Positions 36,713 through 47,561 of a DNA stretch of 64,000 nucleotides are shown here, piece after piece. The stretch is from Chytridium lagenaria. Lineage: Eukaryota > Chytridiomycota > Chytridiomycetes > Chytridiales > Chytridiaceae. The number at the start of each line of letters is the position of its first letter. The stretch's first letter is position 1. The translations under genes were made by a program, and so were the position numbers. The stretch is taken from NCBI GenBank assembly GCA_025449115.1, contig JAHLKC010000008.1, positions 62,001 to 126,000 on the forward strand. The letters run 5' to 3'. The notes under the pieces were generated by a model. That model was given only the letters and a program-made list of their open reading frames with translations. It was not told the DNA's origin and did no database searches.

Positions 36713-38924
36713 CTAAAGCCTCCGTCGAGGAAGATTATGGAAGTACGGGCATCCAGGTCGGTTGCAAAACGGGTTCGAAACGGCAAGGAATCTTGGTCAC
36801 GTCATGGGGCGAGGCACCGGCGGTCGGAATGGCAGGTGTGGCAGGAGTGGTTGTAGTGGTGGTGGTGGTGGTCGTCCGCAGCAGCATCGGCGGAAGGTGC
36901 AGTACATCAGCATTGGCAGCAGCAGCTTCACCATTCTCAGACTTGGGGGCAGCAGCAGCAGCGGCAGTAGAAGCCGCAAGCGAAGCCGGTGAAGGATGGA
37001 AATACGGGCAAACCAAATTTGTGCAATTTGGCCAAAACCTACACCTCGGTGCACTCTGGGCCGCAGCCAGCAGCAGCCGCAAGTGAAGCAGGTGAGGGAT
37101 GCGAGAATTTGCAATCAGGTCTCGAACAAGCCGCTCCAAACCGGCACTGCATTGCACCGCTGCCTCCCATCACACCATACCCACCAGGTCCACCCGCTGC
37201 AGCTCCACCAGGTCCACCAAGAACACCATCTTCAGGGTGAATGTATCTGCACCGCATACGTCCATGCGGGCATCGGTTGGGATCCCTGCAAGGTTCCCCT
37301 CGGATGCCAAAACTTGCACGCGTCGCCCTTTCCACAGCTCGGCCAAAACGTGCACCTCGTAACGGGTTCACCAAACTCTGATATCAATGCAGCAGCATTA
37401 ACATCGGCACCGCCTCACCGCCAGCCACAACGAAGCAGCCGACGAATCCTCTCCACCAACTCCACTCTCAACATTTCCATTGCCTTCCGCTCCCACCATT
37501 CCGGCATGCTGTTGTTGCCGGCGGAATCCTCCACCTTGCTGGGTTTGCCTAAAGGCTCCCCCACTTTGGTGGTCCACCTGCACCCACTCTCCCCCATACC
37601 GCCCCATCTTTGCCCCATAAGGCGCACCTCCCTGAGGTCCCCCACCACGTCTGTTCATCCCCCCACGCTGATACGGCGACCCAACCATCGGAAAACCTTG
37701 CTGCCCAAACTGCCCACCCATCTGTCCACCATGCCCATTCCACCTTTGCTGCTGGCCACCGGGTCCCATCCCCATCCCCATAGCCCCCATCCCCATAGCT
37801 TGATCCATGAACGGTGGCCCTTGCTGTCCAAATGCCCTGGTATTGCCCTCCATTTCCTCTCCTTCCTCTAATGGGCCCACCCCTTGCTGTCCCCCAAACC
37901 CTCCATCATACCCAAACCCTCCATCCATCGGCATCCCACCACCTCCAAACCCACCGTCCGACGAAAAGACTGGGATCGGCTGTGGCTGCCCAACCACACC
38001 ACCCGCCATTGGTGCTCCCTGCTGATAGGCCTGCTGTTGCCCATCCCATCCCCATCCCATCCATAGACCCTGCTCCAGCAATACCAGTAATGATCCTTTG
38101 CTGTTGCGATTGTCCCGGCCCAGGTCCCAGTCTTTGCCTAACACCTCCCTGGTTAACACCACCCTGGTTCATTCCACCGCGCTCTACCCTTGCACTCCCA
38201 CGAATACTCTTGCTCTGCTGCTGCGATGGTTGTGGGACCTCATTCCCATCAAGATCCCATTCAATACGCTTAATCTTAAACTTTCGACCAGACCCATCTT
38301 CTGCTCCTGAATCGGACAGTCCCTGCGAATGCTGCCTCTGCTGATCGAATGACTCTGCATCCGAATGTCCCCGTTTTCTTCCTCCATCACGCTGCGCGTT
38401 ATCTAATAAAAACGTCATTCATTAAAATAACCTTTACCAAAAAAAAATTCGCAATGTTTTGTCCAATGCGACTTACCATTAACATCCACCTGCTCCTCCA
38501 CATTCAAATCAATCATCAAATCATCCCCCTTCTTCCGTTCCGCATCCACGTATTGAAAGAACCATGCTGTGAGTGCTTGCGGATCCTTGACAACTACGGA
38601 CAGCATTAGAAAAAGAAAAAAATTGAAAAATTGATAGGCCATGACGGGCTTGGGTGCGAAGTCAAGTATACCTTCATTGAGCTCAGTGATGAAATCTTGG
38701 CGGCTTTTATTGTTATCGTAAAGGGAAAAGAGGAAATCTCGGAGGTAAGCGGCTTCTTCGTCGCCAAAGGAGTCGCCGAGGACTTGGACTTGGTGCTTAA
38801 GGACTCCCTTTTTTAACTTGGGGTTAGAGATTGAATGCAATGGCGCTGTGATGGAGGTGGGCTATGAGAAGAATGTACTCACAAGAAAGGCATTGGGTTC
38901 CAGGATGTTTGAAACAGAAGTCAT
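36713..38924 (-). CDS. NAB2/ZC3H14-like nuclear poly(A) RNA-binding protein
   Basis: The N-terminal exon (MTSVSNILEPNAFL, ATG 38924) splices to an alpha-helical PWI-like segment (VLGDSFGDEEAAYLRDFLFS, then DPQALTAWFFQYVD), as in Nab2. A long Gln/Gly/Met-rich disordered middle follows, including a WDLDGNEVP block. The C-terminal array has five CCCH fingers: 37304-37354 (C-x5-C-x5-C-x3-H), 37237-37290 (C-x5-C-x6-C-x3-H), 37099-37146, 36996-37043 and 36737-36785 (each C-x5-C-x4-C-x3-H). This spacing is the Nab2/ZC3H14 class that binds polyadenosine and controls tail length and mRNA export. Frame changes lie between fingers 1 and 2 (G run about 37295) and inside finger 5 (A4 at 36766-36769 on plus). 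Both resolve with a one-base change that restores an intact finger. The stop at 36713 follows finger 5 closely. Confidence 0.8.
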
Positions 38925-39223
38925 GGCTGTGGATATTCAAGTAGATGTGTTGGTCCTTGATGTTGAGTTTGTGTGGTTGGGTATGAGTATATGGCGGGTT
39001 GAACGTCAAGTAGCTTGAGAAGATGAAGGTGGTGTAGATTGGTGAAGGCGCGTTTGCTGTGAGGATTGTTCCTCCACTAAAGTTGCAAGTTGATTCCCGT
39101 CTTCTTCCCTTCTGTTCCTTTCCTTTGCGTTTCCTCTTCTGCTCTCTATCCACTGCGGCAGAGATGACAACCTACTGCGATTTGTGTGTGTGAGTGTGTG
39201 TGGTTATGTTTGTTTGTGTGAGT

Positions 39224-39256
<33 letters not shown>

Positions 39257-40248
39257 CGGGTATGTGTGTGGTAGAATGGAGTGACGGGTGGTGGGGTTGA
39301 AGTAGCAAAGAATGGAATGCTAATCACTCTTTCCTTTTTTTTCCTCTTTGGAATTATAAAAATTTCCAGTCTTTGAAAAGTTCATTTGTTAAAGTAGTGG
39401 TTGGACAGGCCGACAGGAAGGCATTTAAAAAACGTGTTTGGAATGATGTACGCTTTTGCATCGTCTCGTTAGGCACAATAACAAGGACATTCAAGATTGC
39501 GATGTCCGTGAAAGGGAATAGCTAAGTCGGAGATGGAGGGTGAGAAGGGGGGTGGAGGTGAAGCGGGTTTGTGCGAGTGTTGGGCGTACGGTTCTGGTGA
39601 TGCCGCCGAAAGTTTTTTGGGGTGCAGTTGATGGGGAGGTTAGGGTTGGTCTAGACTAAGTCGATGTTGTTAGACGAGATTTGGAAGAGAAGGCGGAGGA
39701 AGGGCTCGACCTGGTGCCGAATGTTAACATCATAACAATAAATAAATGTCACATAAGTACCTAATACATATAAAACGCCGATCGGAAAAGGTTGTAGAAA
39801 AAATTACCCTTTGACTTGATGCTTAAAATCAGACCGAGGCTGCAAACATCAATTGTGTGAAGGAGTTAAGAAGCAATACAGAGTGCATGTGAGAAAGCCT
39901 TGCGTTGAATACAATCGTCTTTCCTTTCCAATTCATAATCATCATAACATCTGCTCTTTCTAGTAGTCGAAAACATATCTCCAGACTGTGTTGTGGCAAC
40001 TCTTTACTTACGGCCGATATCACCTCTTCACGGCAATACTCCTCTGTCGAACCTGAACATCACCCAGCAGAGACGATCATACGTTCTTAATCGGCAGCCG
40101 TTTCTGCTCCAGTAATTAACGGCAGCACAGCAAAATCCGGGGCTGACCGACCAACCCATAGCCAACTTCAATTGCCATCACGTCGGCGTGACGAACTCGT
40201 CGTCTGCTATTGTTGTGAAGCCTTTCTAAACCACTGTATATCTCTCCC
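38925..40248. other. intergenic region between divergent genes
   Basis: This 1.3-kb region lies upstream of both the NAB2-like gene (-) and the 40.2-kb gene (+). It contains a TG-rich microsatellite (separate entry). I see no credible ORF, RNA gene or repeat beyond that. Confidence 0.4.
39183..39270. repeat. TG/GTGTGTGAG microsatellite
   Basis: A (TG)n tract interrupted by GTGAG and GTTTG steps, with an uninterrupted TG core near 39231-39256. Simple-sequence repeat in a promoter-type intergenic region. Confidence 0.9.
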
Positions 40249-41999
40249 ATGGCCTCACACACCCACAGCATGGACGACTCGGTCGATATCTCCCCATACG
40301 AGTACGCCTTCTTTTTCCCCAATGCAGTCGAAGAAGGAGAAATGATGGCCAAAATGCAAATTCAACCCCGGAAACCATTTCCACCATGCCTCTGACGTTA
40401 AGCGAGGCAACCCTCAACATCACCCAGAGAGACCAATTTAGCCGTCTTCTCGAACGTCAAAAACTCGAGGTTCAGAAACTTCACACAGCCTTCTCCACAG
40501 CGTGGTGTCCCGAAAATGGTGCATCCGATGCGTCACGAATACCTGGATATGTCTTAGGCCGTATGCTGCATGATGATGACATCTACAGATTCGTCTTTGA
40601 AAGGGTTGGGGAGAAATTGCTCAAGGATAGGCTTGGGATGGAGCGTTCAAGATTCTCAAAACTCCTTGCAAGGTACCAAAAGGATCGTCATTACACTTGG
40701 GAGATGTTCTGTCAAGAGAATGTAAAGGCTCAGAATCAACCATTTCCTGCTCTTTCCAGAGCTAAAGAGATTGCTTATTCTCGAACACGGAAAAGCAATG
40801 AAACAGCTTACACTTTGCCTGGGTTACGTGGTGAACCATCAAGTTTTACATCTTTGGACGCACAACTCATCCGGAAAGCTGAGTTACAACACCGACGCGT
40901 GGATTTTGTACCTGGACGGGGACTTGTGATTAGTGATGAACGGGAAAGTTTGGTTTCTTTGGAGGAAGTTGAAGCTCTTTTCGAGAAATCCTACGATCGT
41001 CTCCGATTGCGGCACTCAACAGAGTTATGCAAGATGAATATCCGCCACCTCCATGAGAGTATGAGACTGATCGATGTGTTGAATAAGGATAGAACGTGGC
41101 TTCATGTTGCTTGGCAGGGGGACCTTGAAAATCATTCTTCACTGGATGTGGGAGGGACGTTGATGGTAACAGTTAAGCTTTATTGTAAGGTGCCCATGGA
41201 TTTAACAAAAACGTATGTGGCTCCGTTGGAATGCTTTACATTTTTTTTAACTTTATCTTGCATAGGCTTTCTTATCCGTTGAAGAGAAAAATATCGGCGG
41301 ATGTTTTTAACGAAAAGGAACTTCCTAAACCTTCACTTTCGTGTGTGGTAATGTCCGCTAATCCTTTTGATACGGAAAGAGCATTGCAGACCGTTAAGTA
41401 AGTTTTATATTTTTATAATTTTCTCCCTTTACTCAATAATTAACATTTTGAAAGGTTTTTGGAGGAATACAATAAGGTGACCCATTTTTTTTAACCTTTT
41501 CTCCTTCTTTCTTGGACTCAAGCTAATAACACTCTACTCTTTCTAGATCATGGAATTCGAACCAAGGCAGGGTTCCGGCTTCGTTATTCAGCTCTTCCCA
41601 ATGTCACGCCTCCAATATATTGGAGAAATGACATCGAACATTGAAGCATTGCTTAAAATCCCCGAGGATTCCATGGTAATGATCATATCTGGACCTCGGA
41701 ATCCTGCTGGGTTCATCAGCGCGATCGAAGCTGCGACATGTAAAACCTCGAACGACTACATGGATCGATACCTTGGGCTCGATCTTTGGGCTCTTAAGAA
41801 GAAACCAGTGGTAGTAGTAAGATTATAGTGGTTTCCTTTGCTAATGTTAATATATAAGTTGAAACCGGCTCTAAATGTGGGAACCTCGGAGGCGGCGATG
41901 GATGTGGATGTGCCATCACCTACAACCACGGCCACGTCATCAACTACTGCAGTTAATGTCCGTGAACACGGAGTTCGGAGGGATCCGCGGCAACGATGA
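40249..41999 (+). CDS. unrecognised protein, mostly alpha-helical
   Basis: ATG at 40249 starts an acidic segment (SPYEYAFFFPNAVEEGEMMA) that joins the long open frame starting MPLTLSEATLNITQRD (40386) if one base is added near 40359. The main exon (to about 41208) codes a soluble protein with charged helices (ERQKLEVQKLHTAF; LAKDRLGM-type heptads) and a VISDERESLVSLEEVEALF block. Later exons: about 41265-41396, 41455-41473, 41547-41817 (with FEPRQGSGFVIQLFPMS and MVMIISGPRNPAGFISA), and about 41860-41999, ending in a Thr/Ser-rich tail. GT-AG junctions are short and consistent. No signal peptide, TM or known catalytic motif was seen. I cannot name a family; the mixed alpha/beta C-terminal part could be a small globular domain. 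Confidence 0.65.
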
Positions 42000-42330
42000 A
42001 ATTAGCGTTTTTCACAATAGCTCCTTAGCCTTTTTGCAGTTTTTATCAACTCCCTGCTGGACACCACCGAACACATATGCCTTTGCTATCCCATCTGTGG
42101 CTACATGTAGTTGCCGTTATGCGGCGGTAGTGCATTGCATAGGAAATGAAGCTGAATTCCTTCTTTCCACTCGAATAAAGCAAGAGGAGTTGGCTTAAAT
42201 ACCAAAAAAATGTTCAGTTCCAGCGATTACATAACCAACCACAAAAAAGGGTGTTACAGGGAGATATGACAGCAAAATTACGCGACAAATTGTATTGGAA
42301 ACACATAATATTTGTATATTAGATTTGTAG

Positions 42331-43354
42331 ATTAACAAATTTGTTGGAGCAAAAATGCTAAGTCCAATGCCGACGTTTTTCAAAACATTATAAGTCGCGA
42401 ACGGTACATCGCCAAATAGCGAGACCTATATAAAAATGATGCCCTCATCAAGGGCTACGTGCATGGAAATTTGCAAGTAAAAATCGCGATAAAAATTAAC
42501 GAAGTAGTAAAACGGCGGTTTTGTCATCAATAATGAATTGATCCAAAAAAACCCAAGACTTTCCAAAGTATTTCTACATTTTCGAATTATTTGTCAAAGT
42601 TGGTATAAATGACTTCAGAATTGAAGTCGAAATCCTATTTCGAAGATTTGACAAAATTCTTTACTTCATAAAAAGTCGAAACGCTGTTTTAAAACTAATT
42701 TCAAAAGACTTTCCGACTCTTCTGGACGATAGCTATCGGAATCACTAAGGTTTTACTGCTGGGGAGCAGCGGTCGTCAAGATCACAGCCATAAACATCAT
42801 AACCTCTGGACCTTGGGGATTGCTGTTAACATTACCAATTTTGTGTAACCTGTTTTGGTAAAAGTGAAAGTCCAGGACTCATACAACAGTAAATAAAGAC
42901 TGCCTCCTTGACGACCGCTGCTCCCCAGCAGTAGAACCTTAGTGATTCCGATAGCTATCGTCCAGAAGAGCCGGAAAGTCTTTTGAAATAAGTTTTAAAA
43001 CAGCGTTTCGACTTTATATGAAGCAAAGAATTTTGTCAAATCTTCGAAATAGGATTTCGACTTCAATTTTGAAGTCATTTATACCAACTTTGACAAATAA
43101 TTCGAAAATGTAGAAATACTTTGGAAAGTCTTGGGTTTTTTTGGATCAATTCATTATTGATGACGAAACCGCCGTTTTACTACTTCGTTAATTTTTATCG
43201 CGATTTTTACTTGAAAATTTCCATCCACGTAGCCCTCAATGAGGGCATCATTTTTATATAGGTCTCGCTAAATGGCGACGCACCGTTCCAGACTTATAAC
43301 GTTTTGAAAAACGTCGGCATTGGACTTGCATTTTTGCTTGACAAATTTGTTAAT
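42331..43354. mobile_element. 1.02-kb foldback (long inverted repeat) element
   Basis: The left arm 42331-42780 and right arm 42907-43354 are reverse complements over about 450 bp with scattered mismatches, around a 126-bp unique centre. The outer ends read ATTAACAAATTTGT and ACAAATTTGTTAAT; the inner ends read CGTCAAG and CTTGACG, next to a CTGCTGGGGAGCAG mini-hairpin. Neither arm has an ORF of note. No clear target-site duplication was seen at the ends. The structure fits a non-autonomous foldback/MITE-like transposon; if transcribed it would form a long double-stranded RNA. Confidence 0.85.
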
Positions 43355-44371
43355 TTCTTAACAACACAAATGTTTCGGGTCACCACATCCAATTAGTTGT
43401 TGCTAATATAATAACACAATTATACCTGCCGATAATTATGTATGCAATCTGTCTTACTTATGCACAGCGCAACCCTTTGCTCACTGTTTAAAACCTGGTC
43501 ACTTTTGTGACTTTGAATATAACAAAGCAAATCATGGCCTCATGGTATATGGCTTAAAAGGTGCCACCGTTGCCTTCTTTCATAATTTGCACTAGCTAAT
43601 GGTAGAATATAAAGCACTTATTGAAACTTTGACGATCACATCAACTTGATATTATTTTTCGTCGCAGAAATGATAGCGCATCTGCATTTTTTATTATAAA
43701 AATGCTTTGATTATGGAGCTCAACTTGAACCGGGGCCATTTAACAGAAGAATGCTTCCGTTGGTTAAGGACACTGATTCCTCTAATGACTTTATTGTACT
43801 TACACTGCTGGTCAGTGTTGGTCAATGTTGCAATTATGGTTGTTGTATTAACCTATCTTAACAAAACTTTATGTCTCATGTATCTTGCACTGCGTGAACA
43901 TCAACATATTATGGCTGCCATTTTCATTTTGTTGGAGACGCTTTGCGCGTACTTCCTCACCCTCCCACCCTTATGTGGATATGTGTGTTCTGCTTTAAAG
44001 AGTGGGTGAACTGTTGGAGAGTCATATTCTCGTTTGAGAATCTGAGTCAACTTATCGTTATCTGCGGATAATGTGTATAGACATAGTGATTGTGTTTCTT
44101 GTTAATGACGCCTTGATATTGGTTGTTAATAACATTAGAATCTTACAAGATAGCAGAAGTGACCATAAACAAACTTGACTACTAACGTCGATGCTTAACG
44201 CGCAATGAGCAGAGATGTGGAGTAGAATAAGTTTGAATATGTATACACGTCAGTTAAACTTCTTGAAGTAGTTTAAAGATGATTTATTACAACAAATTCG
44301 TTCAAGTTTGAGAGTTTTCTTTCAAGCGTAAAGTGCGTTACTGAAGATAGGATCTGAGGAGTGAGCCTATT
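43355..44371. other. AT-rich gene-poor region
   Basis: About 1 kb flanking the foldback element. A plus-strand open frame (43707-44009, 100 codons, hydrophobic) has no start context or homology I can defend. Nothing else supported. Confidence 0.4.
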
Positions 44372-44847
44372 TTGTTGTACTAAGTATATTAGTTGTTATA
44401 TTTTGAGCAGAAGTTTTGATACTTTGTTGTTGAAATAATAATTACGTGACTTATCATGATAATTACGTGAATTATCGCGTTATATATATTTGTTTACTTA
44501 CTTGATTAATGTAATAGTTGCTATAAGTAGCTCTGTTAATACAGTAGTCCTGATACAGACTCAAGAAGAAGTTGCGTTGCAACTTTGGCCCATACCACAA
44601 CACTTGGTTGCTAAACGAGATTCCTTGCAATAGTTAGAGATTATTGGAATGGCGTGCCAAGACAAATGTTAAAGAGTTCTTTAAACAATTAGCCCATGTT
44701 GATAAGCACGGCATACCTAAACGCGAGAAAGTAGAAACTCGCTATACAGACGCAAGTGATAATGCTGGCTTCCAAGAGTTGTCCAGCACAGCGTCAGAAG
44801 AAGTCATAGTTCCAGACCCAGAGGTAGAACTTGACGATAGGAGTTAA
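44372..44847 (+). mobile_element. possible LTR-retrotransposon remnant
   Basis: A stretch beginning TGTTG (44372) and ending ACAACA (about 44600) has the TG...CA form of an LTR, with a TATATATAT box inside. It is followed two bases later by TGGTTGCTAAACGAGATT, which could be a tRNA primer-binding site, and by a 67-codon acidic open frame (44644-44847) in the position of gag. No second LTR, reverse transcriptase or protease was found nearby, so this would be a solo or truncated copy. Weak evidence only. Confidence 0.25.
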
Positions 44848-47561
44848 TGTGTGATGACATTAACGGTGATAGGACTCACAAGATTGAATCCAATAGAACT
44901 TGTCTCCACGTGAAGACACGGAAAAGCTAAGCATGATGATGTACCCTTAGCTTTAGAAGACTTTGTATTCACTACACTTTACTAGTCTATATAAGAATAT
45001 ATATATTTATATCGTAAAAACTCACAGGGACCTTGTTCTCAAGTGTGGGTGCATGTGAGATTATTGGATAACCTCACCAAGAGGCATGAATGCGTCGCTT
45101 ATATAGACGTCGTGCCATTATTCTTATTTTGTTGTTCCCGTTCCATTCTTTTCCCTCTCGGGGTTTTTCATAGTTTTTCCCCATAGATACGAGAGAGGTT
45201 TTTATAGAAGGAAGGGCGGTCGACGTGGTATGCCAACTTATGACATGCTACCACGTTGGTCGAGATGCCTGTTGTTGTTATTTGATTCCCCTTTATGTAT
45301 TGTTTTATTATTTGTAGAAAGTTGAATAGATTTACGTGCACCTCTGTAGTCCTGGATTGATCCCACCCATACATCCAGGCATGGCTGCCCTTGGGCCATG
45401 CTTTCTTCATTCTTCTGTTATTCAATATTGTGTTATTTAGTTGTACCTGCGGGCGCTCGGGGATTACGCCGCTGGGGGAGACTACACCTTGAACCAAGAC
45501 ACTTGAGTCTAAGAAGGCCTGAGCCCTGGATAGACGCCTCTGTGGCATGATTCCTTCGAAGGTTTGGGTAGTATAACCACCTCTGTTCTTTTCTTGATTG
45601 CGATGACTGGCTATCTAGTTGCCTGTGAGTGGGAGTGCGGCATGAGCAGGGCCTTAGGTAGAAGAGATCAGATGAGAACATGTTAAAACGGCTTATTGCG
45701 GCGATTACGAGGCCTTGTACACTACTAGGAGCGGGATGGACTCCCTCCTTGATGACCCTTCCACTCTGGCGCGTTGGATCTCCGCCTGAGTACCTTTTTC
45801 CTTCCTTTTTCCTTCCTTTCTTTCATTTGATTAGTTTTAGAGCAGAACCACAGCAACTTAAATCCCCGCTGTCACTAAAGGCAGAATAGGGCTTGACTCT
45901 TGATCTAGGAGTACCTCCTAGACGCTAGTCTTGTCACCTATTATGTGGTTCTCTACCTCTGTATGCCGGGGCTTAGCAGAGGGGGCCATAGAGAGAACTT
46001 CACAGAATGAGTACGCTCATTCCCTGAAACATTGGCTAGACGTGACTGGACTGCATGTAGAAACGATACGGGGTTTTTTTAAAATTAAAACATAACTGTT
46101 AGGGGGGTGAATGGAATCACAGAATTGGGTGAGGGGATCGATCATATTGTCATCTTAACAAAAAGACTAGATGTAGTGGTGACTGCAGGAATTCACGTAG
46201 AAACGATACAAGTTTCGGGGTGAATAATCATAGAAGGGTGAAGAGATCACAATCATCGAGCCATTCGTTCTTGGACACTCAATGACCACATAAACAAGCT
46301 AAAAGTCAGTGTTGACACGCCAAATATACCCAACAAGAGGTGACGAGAATCCACCGCTCAATGCCTTTTATGAGGATTCTCAGCCTTGCGTTACGACCTA
46401 GCTCTTTTCACCTCATACATAAAGATTCAACGTTCCACCTTCTCTCCGCTCTCTTCCTGAAGTTGGGGGGCGGGGAGGGGGGTTGCTTTAATGAAACAGT
46501 TTTCTTGAGATTTTATCATAGTAGAGACGGGGTATTACTTTATTGATTTAATCAGAGAACAAAGGGTGTTGCTTTAATGGGAGCGTGTCCTTACAATTTC
46601 ATTAGAGAAATCGGGTGTGTTTTAATTCCCAAAGCTTCATAAAATCACCATAAAACTCTACCAAACTCTACCCAAATGGACCCAACGAAAAACACATTCA
46701 AACGTTATCAACGCCTCTCCTAACCCTTTTTTCCACCGAAAAAACCCAACCCAATCTTCCGTCAACTCAACCCCAAACGCAACCCCATTTCCCCCAAAAA
46801 AAACCCTGAAAAAAAACGCAATCCACTACCCCACATTCTCTCACCGCGTCACGTCCTTCAACGCGCCACGTCTTTCAACTCCCACAGCACGTCACGCACG
46901 TCCAACGTGACGCGCATACCCGCCAAAAAAAAAAAAACACAAAAAAACCACAAAAACACACAAAAACACAAAAAAAAAGGGTCACCCTCAGCCAACCTCC
47001 CCTCGTCCCACTCCCAAAAAGACATTTTTGCGTAAAATACATTCAAGCCACATCAAGAGACACATTCAAGTCTCTGGTCTCAAACTTCACAAGCAAACAA
47101 GGCCACCTTTCAATTACTGAAAAATAATAACATAGGAATCCACGTTCAAAGACAACGCCTTCCATTCCCTCATTTCAAAAATACCAACGCGTCAAATCCC
47201 CCCAAAAAAACACAACAACCATGTCCAAAAGATCAATGAAACCATCTTTAATATCAAAACAAGACAAAACAGGTAACTACAAATACATTCCACCCAAAAC
47301 CTCCCACTCCAAACCCAAAAGCAAAAGAAAAACGGTGCAATCAACATCCACACCAACACAAAAAACAAGAAATTTAGGGGGGTTTATGTTTTCCACAAAA
47401 AACAGAGAGAGATGGAGAGAGGGGTGATTTTATAAACCATAACAAAACACAGGGCATAACAACGGGGTACAACAAACAACAAAACAACAACAAAAGGACG
47501 ATTCAAATCACGCTAAAAAAAACAGATCACTGCTGTCTCCTCCTTTCTCCTTCTCCTCCTC
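44848..47561. other. gene-poor region
   Basis: No gene recognised over 2.7 kb. Minus-strand frames at 45168-45548 and 45433-45681 overlap one another and lack recognisable domains. Two diverged copies of a roughly 100-bp unit (GTAGAAACGATAC ... GGGGTGAAT, near 46050 and 46197) are visible. From about 46680 the plus strand is strongly A/C-rich with poly-A blocks, continuing the composition of the introns of the next gene. Confidence 0.4.

Noticed and set aside
36337..36786. C-terminal extension of the zinc-finger gene past the fifth finger
   Set aside because: It is only open in the frame that breaks finger 5. The frame that keeps the finger intact stops at 36713, a normal position for a NAB2-type protein.
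43707..44009. 100-codon hydrophobic plus-strand ORF
   Set aside because: It stands alone in transposon-like DNA with no start context, no splice partners and no recognisable family; a chance ORF is likely.
45168..45681. Two overlapping minus-strand ORFs (126 and 82 codons)
   Set aside because: They lie in different frames of the same sequence, show no domain and have no neighbours that would support a gene.
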